The notes under the pieces were generated by a model. It searched no databases. It was not told the origin of the DNA and saw nothing but the letters and a program-made list of their open reading frames with translations. Positions 1-6,591 of a DNA stretch of 7,712 bases are shown one piece after another. How positions within the stretch are numbered: position 1 is the first letter of the stretch; each line of letters opens with the position of its first letter. Source of the DNA: Bacteroidales bacterium (GTDB lineage: Bacteria; Bacteroidota; Bacteroidia; Bacteroidales; JAOZVK01). The stretch covers positions 1 through 7,712 of the forward strand of contig JAOZVK010000274.1 of the NCBI GenBank assembly GCA_029938185.1. The letters are read 5' to 3'. The translations under genes were made by a program, and so were the position numbers.

Positions 1-31
1 TTACTTTTTGAAATACCATTTATTATATATC

Positions 32-66
32 TTGCGTAAGCAACATTAAATAGGTCGAAGACCTTA
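32..66 (+). repeat. palindromic interspersed repeat, copy 1
   Basis: This copy is TTGCGTAAGCAA, then CATTAAAT, then AGGTC-GAA-GACCT-TA. It contains two hairpins: TTGC-GTAA-GCAA (32-43) and the five-base stem 52-56/60-64 with a GAA triloop. It lies downstream of apbE, in tandem with copy 2. It is used here as the reference for the family. Confidence 0.8.
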
Positions 67-94
67 AGTCACATTAAATAGGTTGAAGACCTTA
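67..94 (+). repeat. palindromic interspersed repeat, copy 2
   Basis: CACATTAAAT is followed by AGGTT-GAA-GACCT-TA (stem 80-84/88-92). The fifth stem position is a T:G wobble instead of C:G. Its right border TTA is the complement of the apbE stop codon TAA. It follows copy 1 directly, in the same orientation. Confidence 0.8.
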
Positions 95-1099
95 GTTTCC
101 AATATACGATTTTAATTGGGGGGTATAATATACTTTATATTCGCCATTATTGTCCGAATATATAAGATAAGCATCAATATGTTCCAATTTGTTTATCAAA
201 GCTTTAGCTTTTTCTAAGCCTAATACCATACATGCTGTAGCATATCCATCGGCATCCATGCAATTGTCTGCAATTATTGTAGCACTCAATAAATTATGTT
301 TTGCCGGGTAGCCAGTTTTGGGATTTATCGAATGAGAATATTTTAATCCATTTTCTTCATAAAATTTTCTGTAATTTCCCGATGTTGCAAGCGATTTGTT
401 ACTTAATTTAAGTATAACTTGTAACTCTCTGTTTGTTTGGTTAGTGTTTTCGATAGGCTTATCAATTCCAACACGCCATAGTTTGTTTTTATGGTTTTTT
501 CCTTTTGCTTTAAGCTCTCCCCCAATTTCAACTAAATAATCGTGTATGTTTTTAGATTCTAAAAATTCACCAATTACATCTACAGAATATCCCTGAGCAA
601 TAGCATTGACATCTAACATAATACTTGGGTGTGATTTAGTTATGCGATTATCTACAATTTTTATTTTATCCATTCCAACAAATTGCAATAAACTATCTAC
701 AAGGCTACTATCAATAACTGATTTTTTAGACAAACCAAAACCCCAAGCATTTACCAATGGTGCTATTGTTATATCAAAAGCTCCATCTGATAGTTTTGTT
801 ATCTCCTGCGATTTTTTAATAATTTCTATAAAATAGTTGTCAAGCTCAACATTATTATCATTTTTGTTTATACGAGAAATAATCGACTCTGCTTTATATG
901 TTGATAATGACAAATCAAAATCATTAAGTATTTTTTCAATATCATCTTTATAATTTTGATTATTAATATCTTTATATATAATGCTGTATGTAGTACCTTG
1001 AGCAAAACCTGTAATTTTTGTGTAACTATTTTTTGTTTCTTTTTTCTGATTACAAGATGTTACTATAAGAATCGAAATAATAAAAATAATTTTTTTCAT
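92..1099 (-). CDS. apbE: FAD:protein FMN transferase, ApbE family lipoprotein
   Basis: This family moves FMN from FAD onto a threonine of target flavoproteins such as NqrB, NqrC and RnfG, outside the cytoplasmic membrane. The 335-residue protein starts with a lipoprotein signal: a charged MKK, a hydrophobic run, and a lipobox VTSC with Cys16. Family motifs appear in order: GFAQGTTYSI (31-40), a STYKAESIISRIN stretch (66-78), SDGAFDITIAPLVNAWGFG (104-122), DVNAIAQGY (163-171), VEIGGEL (190-196), SLATSGNYRKFY (236-247), HSINPKTGYP (256-265) and the metal-site region DADGYATA (282-289, Asp284 and Thr288). The length is normal for the family. The ATG lies 27 bases after the stop of the upstream rhomboid gene, so co-transcription is likely. 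Its TAA stop is formed by the border of a palindromic repeat. No Nqr or Rnf gene is nearby, so the in vivo target is unknown. Confidence 0.95.
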   Translation of the reverse strand: MKKIIFIISILIVTSCNQKKETKNSYTKITGFAQGTTYSIIYKDINNQNYKDDIEKILNDFDLSLSTYKAESIISRINKNDNNVELDNYFIEIIKKSQEITKLSDGAFDITIAPLVNAWGFGLSKKSVIDSSLVDSLLQFVGMDKIKIVDNRITKSHPSIMLDVNAIAQGYSVDVIGEFLESKNIHDYLVEIGGELKAKGKNHKNKLWRVGIDKPIENTNQTNRELQVILKLSNKSLATSGNYRKFYEENGLKYSHSINPKTGYPAKHNLLSATIIADNCMDADGYATACMVLGLEKAKALINKLEHIDAYLIYSDNNGEYKVYYTPQLKSYIGN

Positions 1100-1129
1100 G
1101 CGTATATTAAATAGGTCAAAGACCTCTTA
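1099..1129 (+). repeat. palindromic interspersed repeat, copy 3, filling the rhomboid-apbE gap
   Basis: TGCGTATATTAAAT is followed by AGGTC-AAA-GACCT (stem 1113-1117/1121-1125), then CTTA. The copy fills the whole 27-base gap between the downstream rhomboid stop (1127-1129) and the apbE ATG (1097-1099). In the transcript the hairpin would end about 13 bases before the apbE start codon, so it could influence apbE translation. Confidence 0.75.
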
Positions 1130-2041
1130 TTTTTTATTTTTGTTACTCATTTTAAATAAAGTTTCTTTTTCTTTTTTTGTCAAACTATCGTAACCCGACT
1201 TCGATATTTTTTCTAGTATTATATCAATATCATTTTGATTATTATTTTTATATTCATTGTATTCCATATCGTCTTTTGGTGGTTTATCTTGTTTTTTATC
1301 ATATGAAACTTTCATTTTGGGCTTAGAATTGAATATTGAAAAAATATTATCCATAAAACCACCAAATCCTTTTGTTATATCTTTTTTCTTATTTTTTAGT
1401 TGATAAGTAAAAAGAAAACCAAAAGCTGCCCCTCCGAGATGTGCAATATGTCCACCTGAATTTTCGGAAGTAATACTGATTAAATCTATAACAACAACAA
1501 CTATAGCAATAAATTTAAGTTTAACTTTGCCAATAAGAACAAGTTGTATTGTATAGTTGGGAACATAATATGATATTGCTATTGCAATTGCCATAACCGA
1601 AGCTGATGCTCCTAATGCAATTGATTTTTTATAATAACTTTCGAAAATAGGAAAAATATTAAATGCAAGTATGAAAAATATTGCACCAGCCAAACCACCT
1701 AATATATACACATTTAACAATTGTTTTTTTGTTAAATACTGTAAAAAAATCTTTCCAAACCAATACAACCATAACATATTAAACAAAATATGTATTATAT
1801 CGTATTGTAAAAACATATATGTTATCAGTGTCCATGGTCTATAAATCAAAACATTTAAATTGGCTGGAACTGATATCCATTTTAAAATCTCACTATCTGG
1901 TTGTGCAACACTTGGATTAATTACAATATATATTACAACAATCAAATGTACTAAAAGAAATATTACAATATTGATAAACATAAGTTTTAGAACAATATCG
2001 CTATTTTTCGCTATTTTTTTTATTTCATTTATGATATCCAT
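1127..2041 (-). CDS. rhomboid-family intramembrane serine protease with GASA active site and polar C-terminal tail
   Basis: This is a polytopic membrane protein of 304 residues. The rhomboid fold is shown by HILFN (84-88, the conserved His and Asn of TM2), GASAS (144-148, catalytic Ser146) and GGHIAHLGG (196-204, His198 and His201, the latter in the usual AHLGG context). The usual GxSG is GxSA here, while the serine and histidine are kept, so proteolysis is plausible but unproven. After the last membrane segment (about residue 214) comes a Lys/Asn/Asp-rich cytoplasmic tail of about 90 residues ending in a helix-like ILEKISKSGYDSLTKKEK block; similar tails occur in other Bacteroidota rhomboids. 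The start overlaps the end of the upstream rhomboid gene by 13 bases, which suggests translational coupling. The substrate is unknown. Confidence 0.9.
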   Translation of the reverse strand: MDIINEIKKIAKNSDIVLKLMFINIVIFLLVHLIVVIYIVINPSVAQPDSEILKWISVPANLNVLIYRPWTLITYMFLQYDIIHILFNMLWLYWFGKIFLQYLTKKQLLNVYILGGLAGAIFFILAFNIFPIFESYYKKSIALGASASVMAIAIAISYYVPNYTIQLVLIGKVKLKFIAIVVVVIDLISITSENSGGHIAHLGGAAFGFLFTYQLKNKKKDITKGFGGFMDNIFSIFNSKPKMKVSYDKKQDKPPKDDMEYNEYKNNNQNDIDIILEKISKSGYDSLTKKEKETLFKMSNKNKK

Positions 2042-2883
2042 GGTTTATTATTATTTTGTTTTTGCCAATATTTAATTAATATAAATCCAAAAATCATTCC
2101 TCCCAAATGGGCAAAATGTGCAACATTATCACCTGATTGATTTGATACACCCATAAATAATTCGGCTGCACCATATATCATTACAAAATATTTTGCTTTA
2201 ATTGGTATGGCAAAATATAAGTATATTACAGAGTTGGGAAACAGCATACCAAATGCCAATAAAATACCAAATACTGCTCCTGATGCGCCAACCACAACAG
2301 GTGCATTTTGGTAGTCGATTCGATATTGCTGCATAAAATCAATAGATTTTGATAAAGCTCTATCAGGAGAACTCTTTAGAAGACTATTGTAGGTTTCAAT
2401 AAAAGCATTTAAGTTTCTGTGTATATCTGCCGAAACAACCTTGAAGTTTTCCGATTCCATAAACATTTTAAAATCATCAGTTGATGGTTTGGCTAAATAT
2501 TCATCAATAGCACTCATTACTGGAGAAATTTCAAAATATACTACAATTGAATGAATAAATACTGCTCCAATTCCTGTTACTAAATAGTATATTAGAAATT
2601 TTTTTGGCCCCCAAACTGTTTCGAGTGTTTTTCCAAACATCCAAAGGGCAAACATGTTGAAAAATATATGTGTAATGTCTCCATGCATAAACATATATGT
2701 AAATAACTGGTAGGGTTTAAATTTTTCGGAATAGATATAATGCATTCCAAGAATATCAACCAAATCGTATCTATACACACTTTGTAGTGTGAAAGATGCT
2801 AAAAAAAATAAACCATTTATTATCAATAAATTTTTAACAATTGTTGGTAACATTGTAAAGTTACCTGGTCTGTGTTCGTTCAT
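2029..2883 (-). CDS. rhomboid-family intramembrane serine protease with canonical GASG site
   Basis: This 284-residue polytopic membrane protein has the full set of rhomboid marks: THIFFN in TM2 (His72, Asn76), GASG (199-202, catalytic Ser201) and NVAHFAHLGG (253-262, His256 and His259). Between the third and fourth predicted membrane segments there is a long soluble insert (about 120-195), rich in charged residues and probably extracytoplasmic. The ATG at 2881-2883 was chosen because it gives MNEHRPGNF before LPTIVKNLL, like other Bacteroidota members; Met11 is a possible alternative. It is the first gene after the promoter at 3077-3107 and overlaps the second rhomboid gene by 13 bases. Two adjacent rhomboids with different active-site contexts may have divided roles, but no substrate can be inferred. 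Confidence 0.93.
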   Translation of the reverse strand: MNEHRPGNFTMLPTIVKNLLIINGLFFLASFTLQSVYRYDLVDILGMHYIYSEKFKPYQLFTYMFMHGDITHIFFNMFALWMFGKTLETVWGPKKFLIYYLVTGIGAVFIHSIVVYFEISPVMSAIDEYLAKPSTDDFKMFMESENFKVVSADIHRNLNAFIETYNSLLKSSPDRALSKSIDFMQQYRIDYQNAPVVVGASGAVFGILLAFGMLFPNSVIYLYFAIPIKAKYFVMIYGAAELFMGVSNQSGDNVAHFAHLGGMIFGFILIKYWQKQNNNKPWIS

Positions 2884-2933
2884 TATAATATCTAATTAAA
2901 TACTTAGCAATAAGTGCTATTAATAGTTGTTTG

Positions 2934-2953
2934 TATACTTTAAATGGTACAAT
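2934..2953 (+). repeat. 20-base dispersed repeat, copy A
   Basis: TATACTTTAAATGGTACAAT occurs here and, as an exact reverse complement, at 7536-7555; a variant is at 4918-4938. This copy is in the rhomboid leader, about 50 bases before the start codon. Confidence 0.65.
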
Positions 2954-3049
2954 TATTCAATGATACAATACTTTGATTAATAATTGATATCAGTTTATTA
3001 ATGTTAAAACTATAACCGTTTAGAGTATATACGATTCTATTTAGATAAG

Positions 3050-3062
3050 AGACCTTAGGTCT
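3050..3062. repeat. perfect 5-bp hairpin AGACC-TTA-GGTCT in the rhomboid leader
   Basis: AGACC and GGTCT pair perfectly around a TTA triloop. The hairpin lies 15 bases downstream of the -7 element of the promoter at 3077-3107, so it would sit near the 5' end of the transcript. Its arms use the GACCTTA and AGGTC words of the window's main repeat family in swapped order, so it may be a rearranged remnant of one. Confidence 0.5.
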
Positions 3063-3076
3063 AAAACTACAATTTG

Positions 3077-3107
3077 CAAAGATAAATAATATATTATGTG
3101 TAAGCAA
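3077..3107 (-). promoter_or_regulatory. Bacteroidota-type promoter for the rhomboid-apbE unit
   Basis: Read on the minus strand, TTG (3107-3105) is followed after 20 bases by TATCTTTG (3084-3077), a full match to the TAnnTTTG -7 consensus with the expected spacing to a -33 TTG. The TTG lies inside the upstream end of a palindromic repeat copy (TTGCTTAC on this strand). No other match was found in the mutL-rhomboid gap. Transcription would start near 3070 and run through the two rhomboid genes into apbE. Confidence 0.65.
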
Positions 3108-3130
3108 TATTAAATAGGTGGAATACCTTA
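3098..3130 (+). repeat. palindromic interspersed repeat, copy 4, at the mutL stop
   Basis: GTGTAAGCAATATTAAAT is followed by AGGTG-GAA-TACCT-TA (stem 3116-3120/3124-3128). The fifth pair is a G:T wobble. The border TTA (3128-3130) is the complement of the mutL stop codon. The CAA at 3105-3107 doubles as the -33 TTG of the rhomboid promoter on the minus strand. Confidence 0.75.
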
Positions 3131-4912
3131 ATTTAACATCTTTTGAAAATCTTCAATACTTATAATACTAATTATCAGTTTTCCAGATGGTGAATATTTA
3201 GGCAATGTACAGGCAAATAAATTATCGACCAATTCTTTTATTTCTTTATTTTTTAGCGAGTTATTATAGTTTATTGATATAGATTTTGCCAGTGATTTTG
3301 CCAGATAATCAATTAATTCCTCATTGGGCGATAGCGAATATTTTTTGTATGAACTCAAAATATTATATAACAATTCTTTTGAATTAATATTAGAAACAAT
3401 TGCTGGACTTCCATTTATTGCAAAAGTATTTTTTCCAAATTCTGATATATCAAAGCCAAGTTTATTTAATTCCTGAGATATATTTTTTAGTATTAAATAG
3501 TCGGACATTTCAAACTCAATTGTTTCGGGAAATATCTTTTTTTGCGAAAGTTGATTATTATTTTTCAATGATTCTTGTAATTTTTCATATGTTATTCTTT
3601 CAAATGCTCTTTTTTGGTCTATCAACATTAATCCAGATTTAACTGGTGTTAATATATATCTGTTTTTTATTTGAATTGAATCTACTTTTGTTTCGCTTTC
3701 ATTATCAAATTTACTTTGAACATATTTTTCTTCGTTTTCTGTTTCGCCAATATTGCTATATAGCTTATTCCAATCTTCGATATTTTCGATATTTTTACTA
3801 TCTTTTTGTTTAAATGGATTGTAACTATAATTTATATTTACTTCGGGTGGTTTTACATTATATTTTTCCGAAGATACAGGTATTTCAATTTGTCCTTGTG
3901 TATCAAAATCAATTGATGGCACAATATTAAATTTCCCTAATGATTCTGTAATTGCAGATTTTAGAATTTGAAAAACAGCTTGTGCATTTTCAAATTTTAT
4001 TTCTGTTTTGGTCGGGTGAATATTTATATCAATTGCATTGGGATTTAATTCAAAAAACAAGAAATAAGATGGATACATTCCTGGTGATAGTATTTTTTCG
4101 TATGATAGCATTATTGCTTTATGGTAATATGGACTTCTCATAAATCTTTTGTTTACAAAAAAATATTGCTCACCACCTATTTTTTTAGCTTTTTCGGGTT
4201 TACCAATATATCCGTATATTTTCACTACACTAGTCTCTACTTTTATAGTAATCAGGTGTTGGTTAATTGATTTTCCAAACAAACTTATAATTCTTTGTCT
4301 TAGTTTTGATGAATATGTTTTGATTAGTTCAGTATTGTTATTACTAAAACTAAACTCAATTTCGGGATTTGCTAATGCAACTCTATATACCTCATTTATA
4401 ATATGTTTTAATTCGGTTGAATTTGTTTTTAAAAATTTTCGACGAACAGGTATATTATAAAAAATATTCTTTACTAAAAAATTACTACCATTTGAACAAC
4501 TAATCGCATCATGGCTAATTAGTTCCGAGCCGTGTATAGTAATTTTTGTACCTAACTCGTTTTCATGCGTTTTTGTTTTCAGTTCAACCTGAGCAATTGC
4601 AGCAATTGAGGCAAGAGCTTCGCCTCTAAATCCCATAGTATGAATAGCAAACAAATCGCTTGCTTTGTTAATTTTTGATGTAGCATGTCTTTCAAAAGCC
4701 ATTCTTGCATCAGTTTCGGACATTCCACAACCATTATCAATAACCTGAATCAAAGATTTTCCCGAATCTTTAGTAATTATTTTTATTGAAGTACTACCCG
4801 CATCTATTGAGTTTTCGATAAATTCTTTGACAACAGAAGCCGGACGTTGAATAACCTCTCCTGCTGCAATCTGATTTGCTACCGAGTCGGGAAGTAAGTT
4901 TATAATATCCAT
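3128..4912 (-). CDS. mutL: DNA mismatch repair protein MutL
   Basis: MutL links MutS mismatch recognition to strand removal in the cytoplasm. The 594-residue protein has the N-terminal GHKL ATPase with all its motifs: KEFIENSIDAG (29-39, with Glu30, Asn34 and Asp38), DNGCGM (59-64), HATSK (76-80) and GFRGEAL (94-100). It also has the family block FYNIPVRRKFLK (151-162) and the second-lobe motif NIHPTKTEIKF (297-307). A low-complexity Asn/Glu/Lys linker spans about 340-410, followed by the C-terminal dimerization domain. In that domain the endonuclease motif DQHA(X)2E(X)4E reads DQKRAFERITYE (432-443), and the later CPHGRP-like motif reads SPSGKL (574-579). The start at MDIINLLP is the usual one for the family. 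The gene is divergent from the CAP lipoprotein gene; no clear promoter was seen for it. Its TAA stop is shared with a palindromic repeat. Confidence 0.97.
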   Translation of the reverse strand: MDIINLLPDSVANQIAAGEVIQRPASVVKEFIENSIDAGSTSIKIITKDSGKSLIQVIDNGCGMSETDARMAFERHATSKINKASDLFAIHTMGFRGEALASIAAIAQVELKTKTHENELGTKITIHGSELISHDAISCSNGSNFLVKNIFYNIPVRRKFLKTNSTELKHIINEVYRVALANPEIEFSFSNNNTELIKTYSSKLRQRIISLFGKSINQHLITIKVETSVVKIYGYIGKPEKAKKIGGEQYFFVNKRFMRSPYYHKAIMLSYEKILSPGMYPSYFLFFELNPNAIDINIHPTKTEIKFENAQAVFQILKSAITESLGKFNIVPSIDFDTQGQIEIPVSSEKYNVKPPEVNINYSYNPFKQKDSKNIENIEDWNKLYSNIGETENEEKYVQSKFDNESETKVDSIQIKNRYILTPVKSGLMLIDQKRAFERITYEKLQESLKNNNQLSQKKIFPETIEFEMSDYLILKNISQELNKLGFDISEFGKNTFAINGSPAIVSNINSKELLYNILSSYKKYSLSPNEELIDYLAKSLAKSISINYNNSLKNKEIKELVDNLFACTLPKYSPSGKLIISIISIEDFQKMLN

Positions 4913-4917
4913 ATTTT

Positions 4918-4938
4918 TATACTTTAAATGGTTTCAAT
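4918..4938 (+). repeat. 20-base dispersed repeat, copy B (variant), beside the mutL start
   Basis: TATACTTTAAATGGTTTCAAT differs from copy A only where GTAC became GTTTC. It lies 6-26 bases upstream of the mutL ATG and runs straight into degenerate palindromic repeat copy 5. Confidence 0.55.
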
Positions 4939-4970
4939 TTGGTCTTCTACCTTATTATGTTGCTTACACA
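4939..4970 (-). repeat. palindromic interspersed repeat, copy 5 (degenerate), upstream of mutL
   Basis: Read on the minus strand it is TGTGTAAGCAACAT, then AATAAGGTA-GAA-GACCAA. The left half matches copy 1 well, but two bases are missing before the stem and only three stem pairs remain. It lies about 27 bases upstream of the mutL start, in inverse orientation to copy 4 at the mutL stop. The following bases to about 5000 (TATAAAAACCAAAT at the end) resemble a shortened version of the longer arm at 6687-6792. Confidence 0.55.
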
Positions 4971-5059
4971 TTTTGTTAAGATTTTTATAAAAACCAAATT
5001 CTTTAGATAATTTGGCTACCCATCAGAAGTTGGACAGTCTTGTTTATCAGGTGTTTCGT

Positions 5060-5092
5060 AACAGGATAAAAATCAATCCTGTTAATCCTGTC
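5060..5092. repeat. 8-bp hairpin followed by a repeated AATCCTGT word
   Basis: AACAGGAT (5060-5067) pairs perfectly with ATCCTGTT (5076-5083), and AATCCTGT recurs directly after it (5084-5091), followed by CAAAAAA. From memory, ATCCTGTTAATCCTGTC-type sequences are common intergenic repeats in several bacterial groups, so this is probably a generic repeat. It could end transcripts, but both flanking genes point away from it. Confidence 0.5.
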
Positions 5093-5295
5093 AAAAAATA
5101 AAATAATATGTCCAATACTATACGTGTAGCCGATAATTTAGTATACTTTGAAAAGTATAATTATTTCTGAATTTTGCACAATTATATAAATTATATTCTC
5201 TTATTAAAAAAAATAAAGGCTTTTAAAGTTTATTTACGTATAAATTTATTAAACCATGTAATTTGTAGATATACTTTTTGTATATTAGCGACATT

Positions 5296-5320
5296 AAATA
5301 TAATACAAAGTATTATATTT
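5296..5320. repeat. 11-bp perfect hairpin with AAA triloop upstream of the CAP lipoprotein gene
   Basis: AAATATAATAC and GTATTATATTT pair over eleven bases around an AAA loop. The right arm ends 44 bases before the ATG. It is preceded by GCGACATTAAATA, which matches the ACATTAAATA word just before the stems in the palindromic family, so it may be a diverged relative with a longer AT stem. It could be a leader hairpin or an operator. Confidence 0.5.
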
Positions 5321-5364
5321 ATTATTATCATATTTTATATATTTACACATAAAAATTTATCAGT

Positions 5365-6312
5365 ATGAAAAAACAAAAGTTATTTTACATTTTAGTAATT
5401 GTTATATCTGTTTTTTTTGCAAATTGTGAAAAAGATAGTGATGACGATAACAAAAAAGAAAATCAAGAAGAAGAACAAGGAGCAGATAATCGTCAGCAAG
5501 TAATTGATGATTACAATAATGTATACTTAAAATCGGCAGTATCATCAACAGGGTGGGATGGAGATGTTAGCAACTGTAAAGAAGGAAGTGTTTCTGACGA
5601 TACTCACGAAAAAGTTTTACAAAGGATTAATTATTTTAGAAAAATGGTTGGTTTACCTGCTGATATTACTTTTGATGATAGTTGGAATACTAAATGCCAA
5701 AAAGGAGCATTAATGATGAGTGCAAACAGAAGTTTAAGCCATTATCCTCCTAAAAGTTGGAAGTGTTATACTGATGATGGTGCCAAAGCTGCAGGAAAAT
5801 CTAATATAGCTCTTGGTACAAACTCAACTCGTTCTATTACTGCATTTATGAACGATTATGGTAATGGTAATGAAGCCTGTGGGCATAGAAGATGGATTAT
5901 ATATTCGAGAGCAAAAACTATGGGACATGGCTCTACTAGTAATTCTTGTGTTTTGTGGGTTATTGGTGGTAGTGGTTCAGCTCCAACAGATATGCCCGAT
6001 TTTATTTCGTGGCCTCCAAAAGGATATGTTCCTAGTCCTTTAATATTTGGCAGATGGTCGTTGTCTGTACCCTCAGCTGATTTTTCAAATGCAACTGTCA
6101 GTATGACTGATGAAAATGGTGGTAAGATAGAAGTATCTATTATTTCAACGAAAAAGGGCTATGGCGATAATGCTATTATGTGGGTACCTTCTGGAATTAA
6201 AAAAAGTGAAGCTGTTGATATTAAATATAATATAACCGTTGCAGGAGTAAAACTTAGTGGAGAAACAAAACAATATGATTATTCTGTTACTATTGTAAAT
6301 GATTTTAATTAA
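5365..6312 (+). CDS. CAP/SCP-domain surface lipoprotein
   Basis: This 315-residue secreted lipoprotein has an N-terminal MKKQK, a hydrophobic run and the lipobox FANC (Cys21). An acidic stretch, CEKDSDDD and on to about residue 40, follows; this resembles the export signal that sends Bacteroidota lipoproteins to the cell surface. The CAP domain covers about 80-205: VLQRINYFRKMVGLP (84-98), a SLSHYPPKSWKCY block (123-135), KSNIALG (145-151) and CGHRRWIIY (172-180) followed by MGHGS (186-190). The common GEN triplet reads KSN, so one classic CAP glutamate is replaced. Five cysteines lie beyond the lipid anchor (71, 111, 134, 172, 195) and may form disulfides. A C-terminal beta-rich domain begins near ISWPPKGYVP (214-223) and includes GRWSLSVPSADFSNATV. 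The gene stands alone, divergent from mutL, and its role is unknown. Confidence 0.88.
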   Translation: MKKQKLFYILVIVISVFFANCEKDSDDDNKKENQEEEQGADNRQQVIDDYNNVYLKSAVSSTGWDGDVSNCKEGSVSDDTHEKVLQRINYFRKMVGLPADITFDDSWNTKCQKGALMMSANRSLSHYPPKSWKCYTDDGAKAAGKSNIALGTNSTRSITAFMNDYGNGNEACGHRRWIIYSRAKTMGHGSTSNSCVLWVIGGSGSAPTDMPDFISWPPKGYVPSPLIFGRWSLSVPSADFSNATVSMTDENGGKIEVSIISTKKGYGDNAIMWVPSGIKKSEAVDIKYNITVAGVKLSGETKQYDYSVTIVNDFN

Positions 6313-6324
6313 GTGATTTGTTGG

Positions 6325-6364
6325 CAGTCTTCAGCCATTTTTGCTCAGTTCTCAGTCTTCAGCC
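6325..6364 (+). repeat. short direct repeat CAGTCTTCAGCC, two copies
   Basis: The 12-mer CAGTCTTCAGCC occurs at 6325-6336 and 6353-6364, 28 bases apart, each followed by a T-rich run and TTGCT. It lies just after the CAP lipoprotein stop. It looks like a small tandem duplication and no function is evident. Confidence 0.55.
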
Positions 6365-6431
6365 TTTTTTTTGCTACGAATTTTTCTCTTGCGTAAGCAG
6401 GCTGTCAACAGCTGGCTGCCATTGTGGATAT

Positions 6432-6470
6432 CCGTCCTACCGCTCCAAGCGGTCTGACGGGTTTTGTTTC
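6432..6470 (+). terminator. GC-rich hairpin followed by T-rich tract, probable terminator of the CAP gene
   Basis: CCGTC (6432-6436) pairs with GACGG (6456-6460). Inside, ACCGCT (6439-6444) pairs with AGCGGT (6448-6453) around a CCA triloop, with a CT/CT internal loop. GTTTTGTTT follows. This is the most stable-looking hairpin downstream of the CAP gene, though it is 120 bases past the stop. Confidence 0.5.
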
Positions 6471-6505
6471 GCTTGAGGGCTTTGGTTTATTAGGAGGTTT
6501 GGAGG

Positions 6506-6539
6506 TGGTCTTATAAAATACGAGCAAAAATAGCTTATT
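6506..6539 (+). repeat. 34-base direct repeat, copy 1
   Basis: The sequence starts TGGTCTTATAAAA and continues TACGAGCAAAAATAGCTTATT. The same sequence with one extra A is at 7678-7712, at the very end of the window, so the repeat may extend further there. The two copies flank the thioredoxin-like gene with its inverted-repeat arms. Confidence 0.75.
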
Positions 6540-6591
6540 TAAGTTTTTTATTAGTTCCTAAAATGTCTTTTTATTTCGTTAGTAAGTTTTT

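Larger units (their letters stand above)
2884..3127. other. intergenic leader region between mutL and the rhomboid pair
   Basis: This gap holds no gene. Read on the minus strand it contains a palindromic repeat copy next to the mutL stop, a Bacteroidota-type promoter, a small hairpin (3050-3062), and then about 165 bases of AT-rich leader up to the rhomboid ATG. The leader includes one copy of a 20-base dispersed repeat (2934-2953). The transcript would have an unusually long 5' leader of roughly 180 bases if it starts just after the promoter. Confidence 0.6.
4913..5364. other. intergenic region between divergent mutL and CAP lipoprotein genes
   Basis: These 452 bases hold no convincing gene. 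From left to right they contain 20-mer copy B, palindromic copy 5, a 7-bp hairpin CCAAATT/AATTTGG (4994-5000 with 5009-5015), an 8-bp hairpin with a repeated AATCCTGT word (5060-5092), a 7-bp hairpin TATACTT-TGAA-AAGTATA (5142-5159), an AT-rich stretch and an 11-bp hairpin (5296-5320). No strict promoter match was found for either gene. TATACTTTTTG (5270-5280) is one base too long for the TAnnTTTG consensus. Confidence 0.6.

Noticed and set aside
1..19. A minus-strand ATG at 17-19 opening a frame (MVFQKV) that runs off the left edge.
   Set aside because: Only six codons are visible and there is no recognizable motif or clear promoter, so a gene cannot be called.
32..94. Two adjacent palindromic repeats that could suggest the start of a CRISPR array.
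   Set aside because: The units are almost touching with no unique spacer of regular size, and the other copies are kilobases apart.
4149..4460. A 103-codon plus-strand open frame inside mutL.
   Set aside because: It is antisense to the conserved ATPase and second-lobe region of mutL and has no recognizable features of its own. The same applies to shorter antisense frames inside apbE, the rhomboid genes and mutL.
5263..5280. A possible promoter for the CAP lipoprotein, TATACTTTTTG.
   Set aside because: It has one T too many for TAnnTTTG and no TTG at the right distance upstream.
5174..5368. A 64-codon plus-strand open frame ending in an ATGA overlap with the CAP lipoprotein start.
   Set aside because: Its translation is a random-looking Ile/Lys/Asn/Tyr mix from very AT-rich DNA, and it runs through the 11-bp hairpin at 5296-5320. 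The stop-start overlap alone is weak evidence.
6395..6480. The GC-rich patch as a possible tRNA or small RNA gene.
   Set aside because: No cloverleaf, anticodon arm or T-loop sequence could be found; only a terminator-like hairpin is supported.
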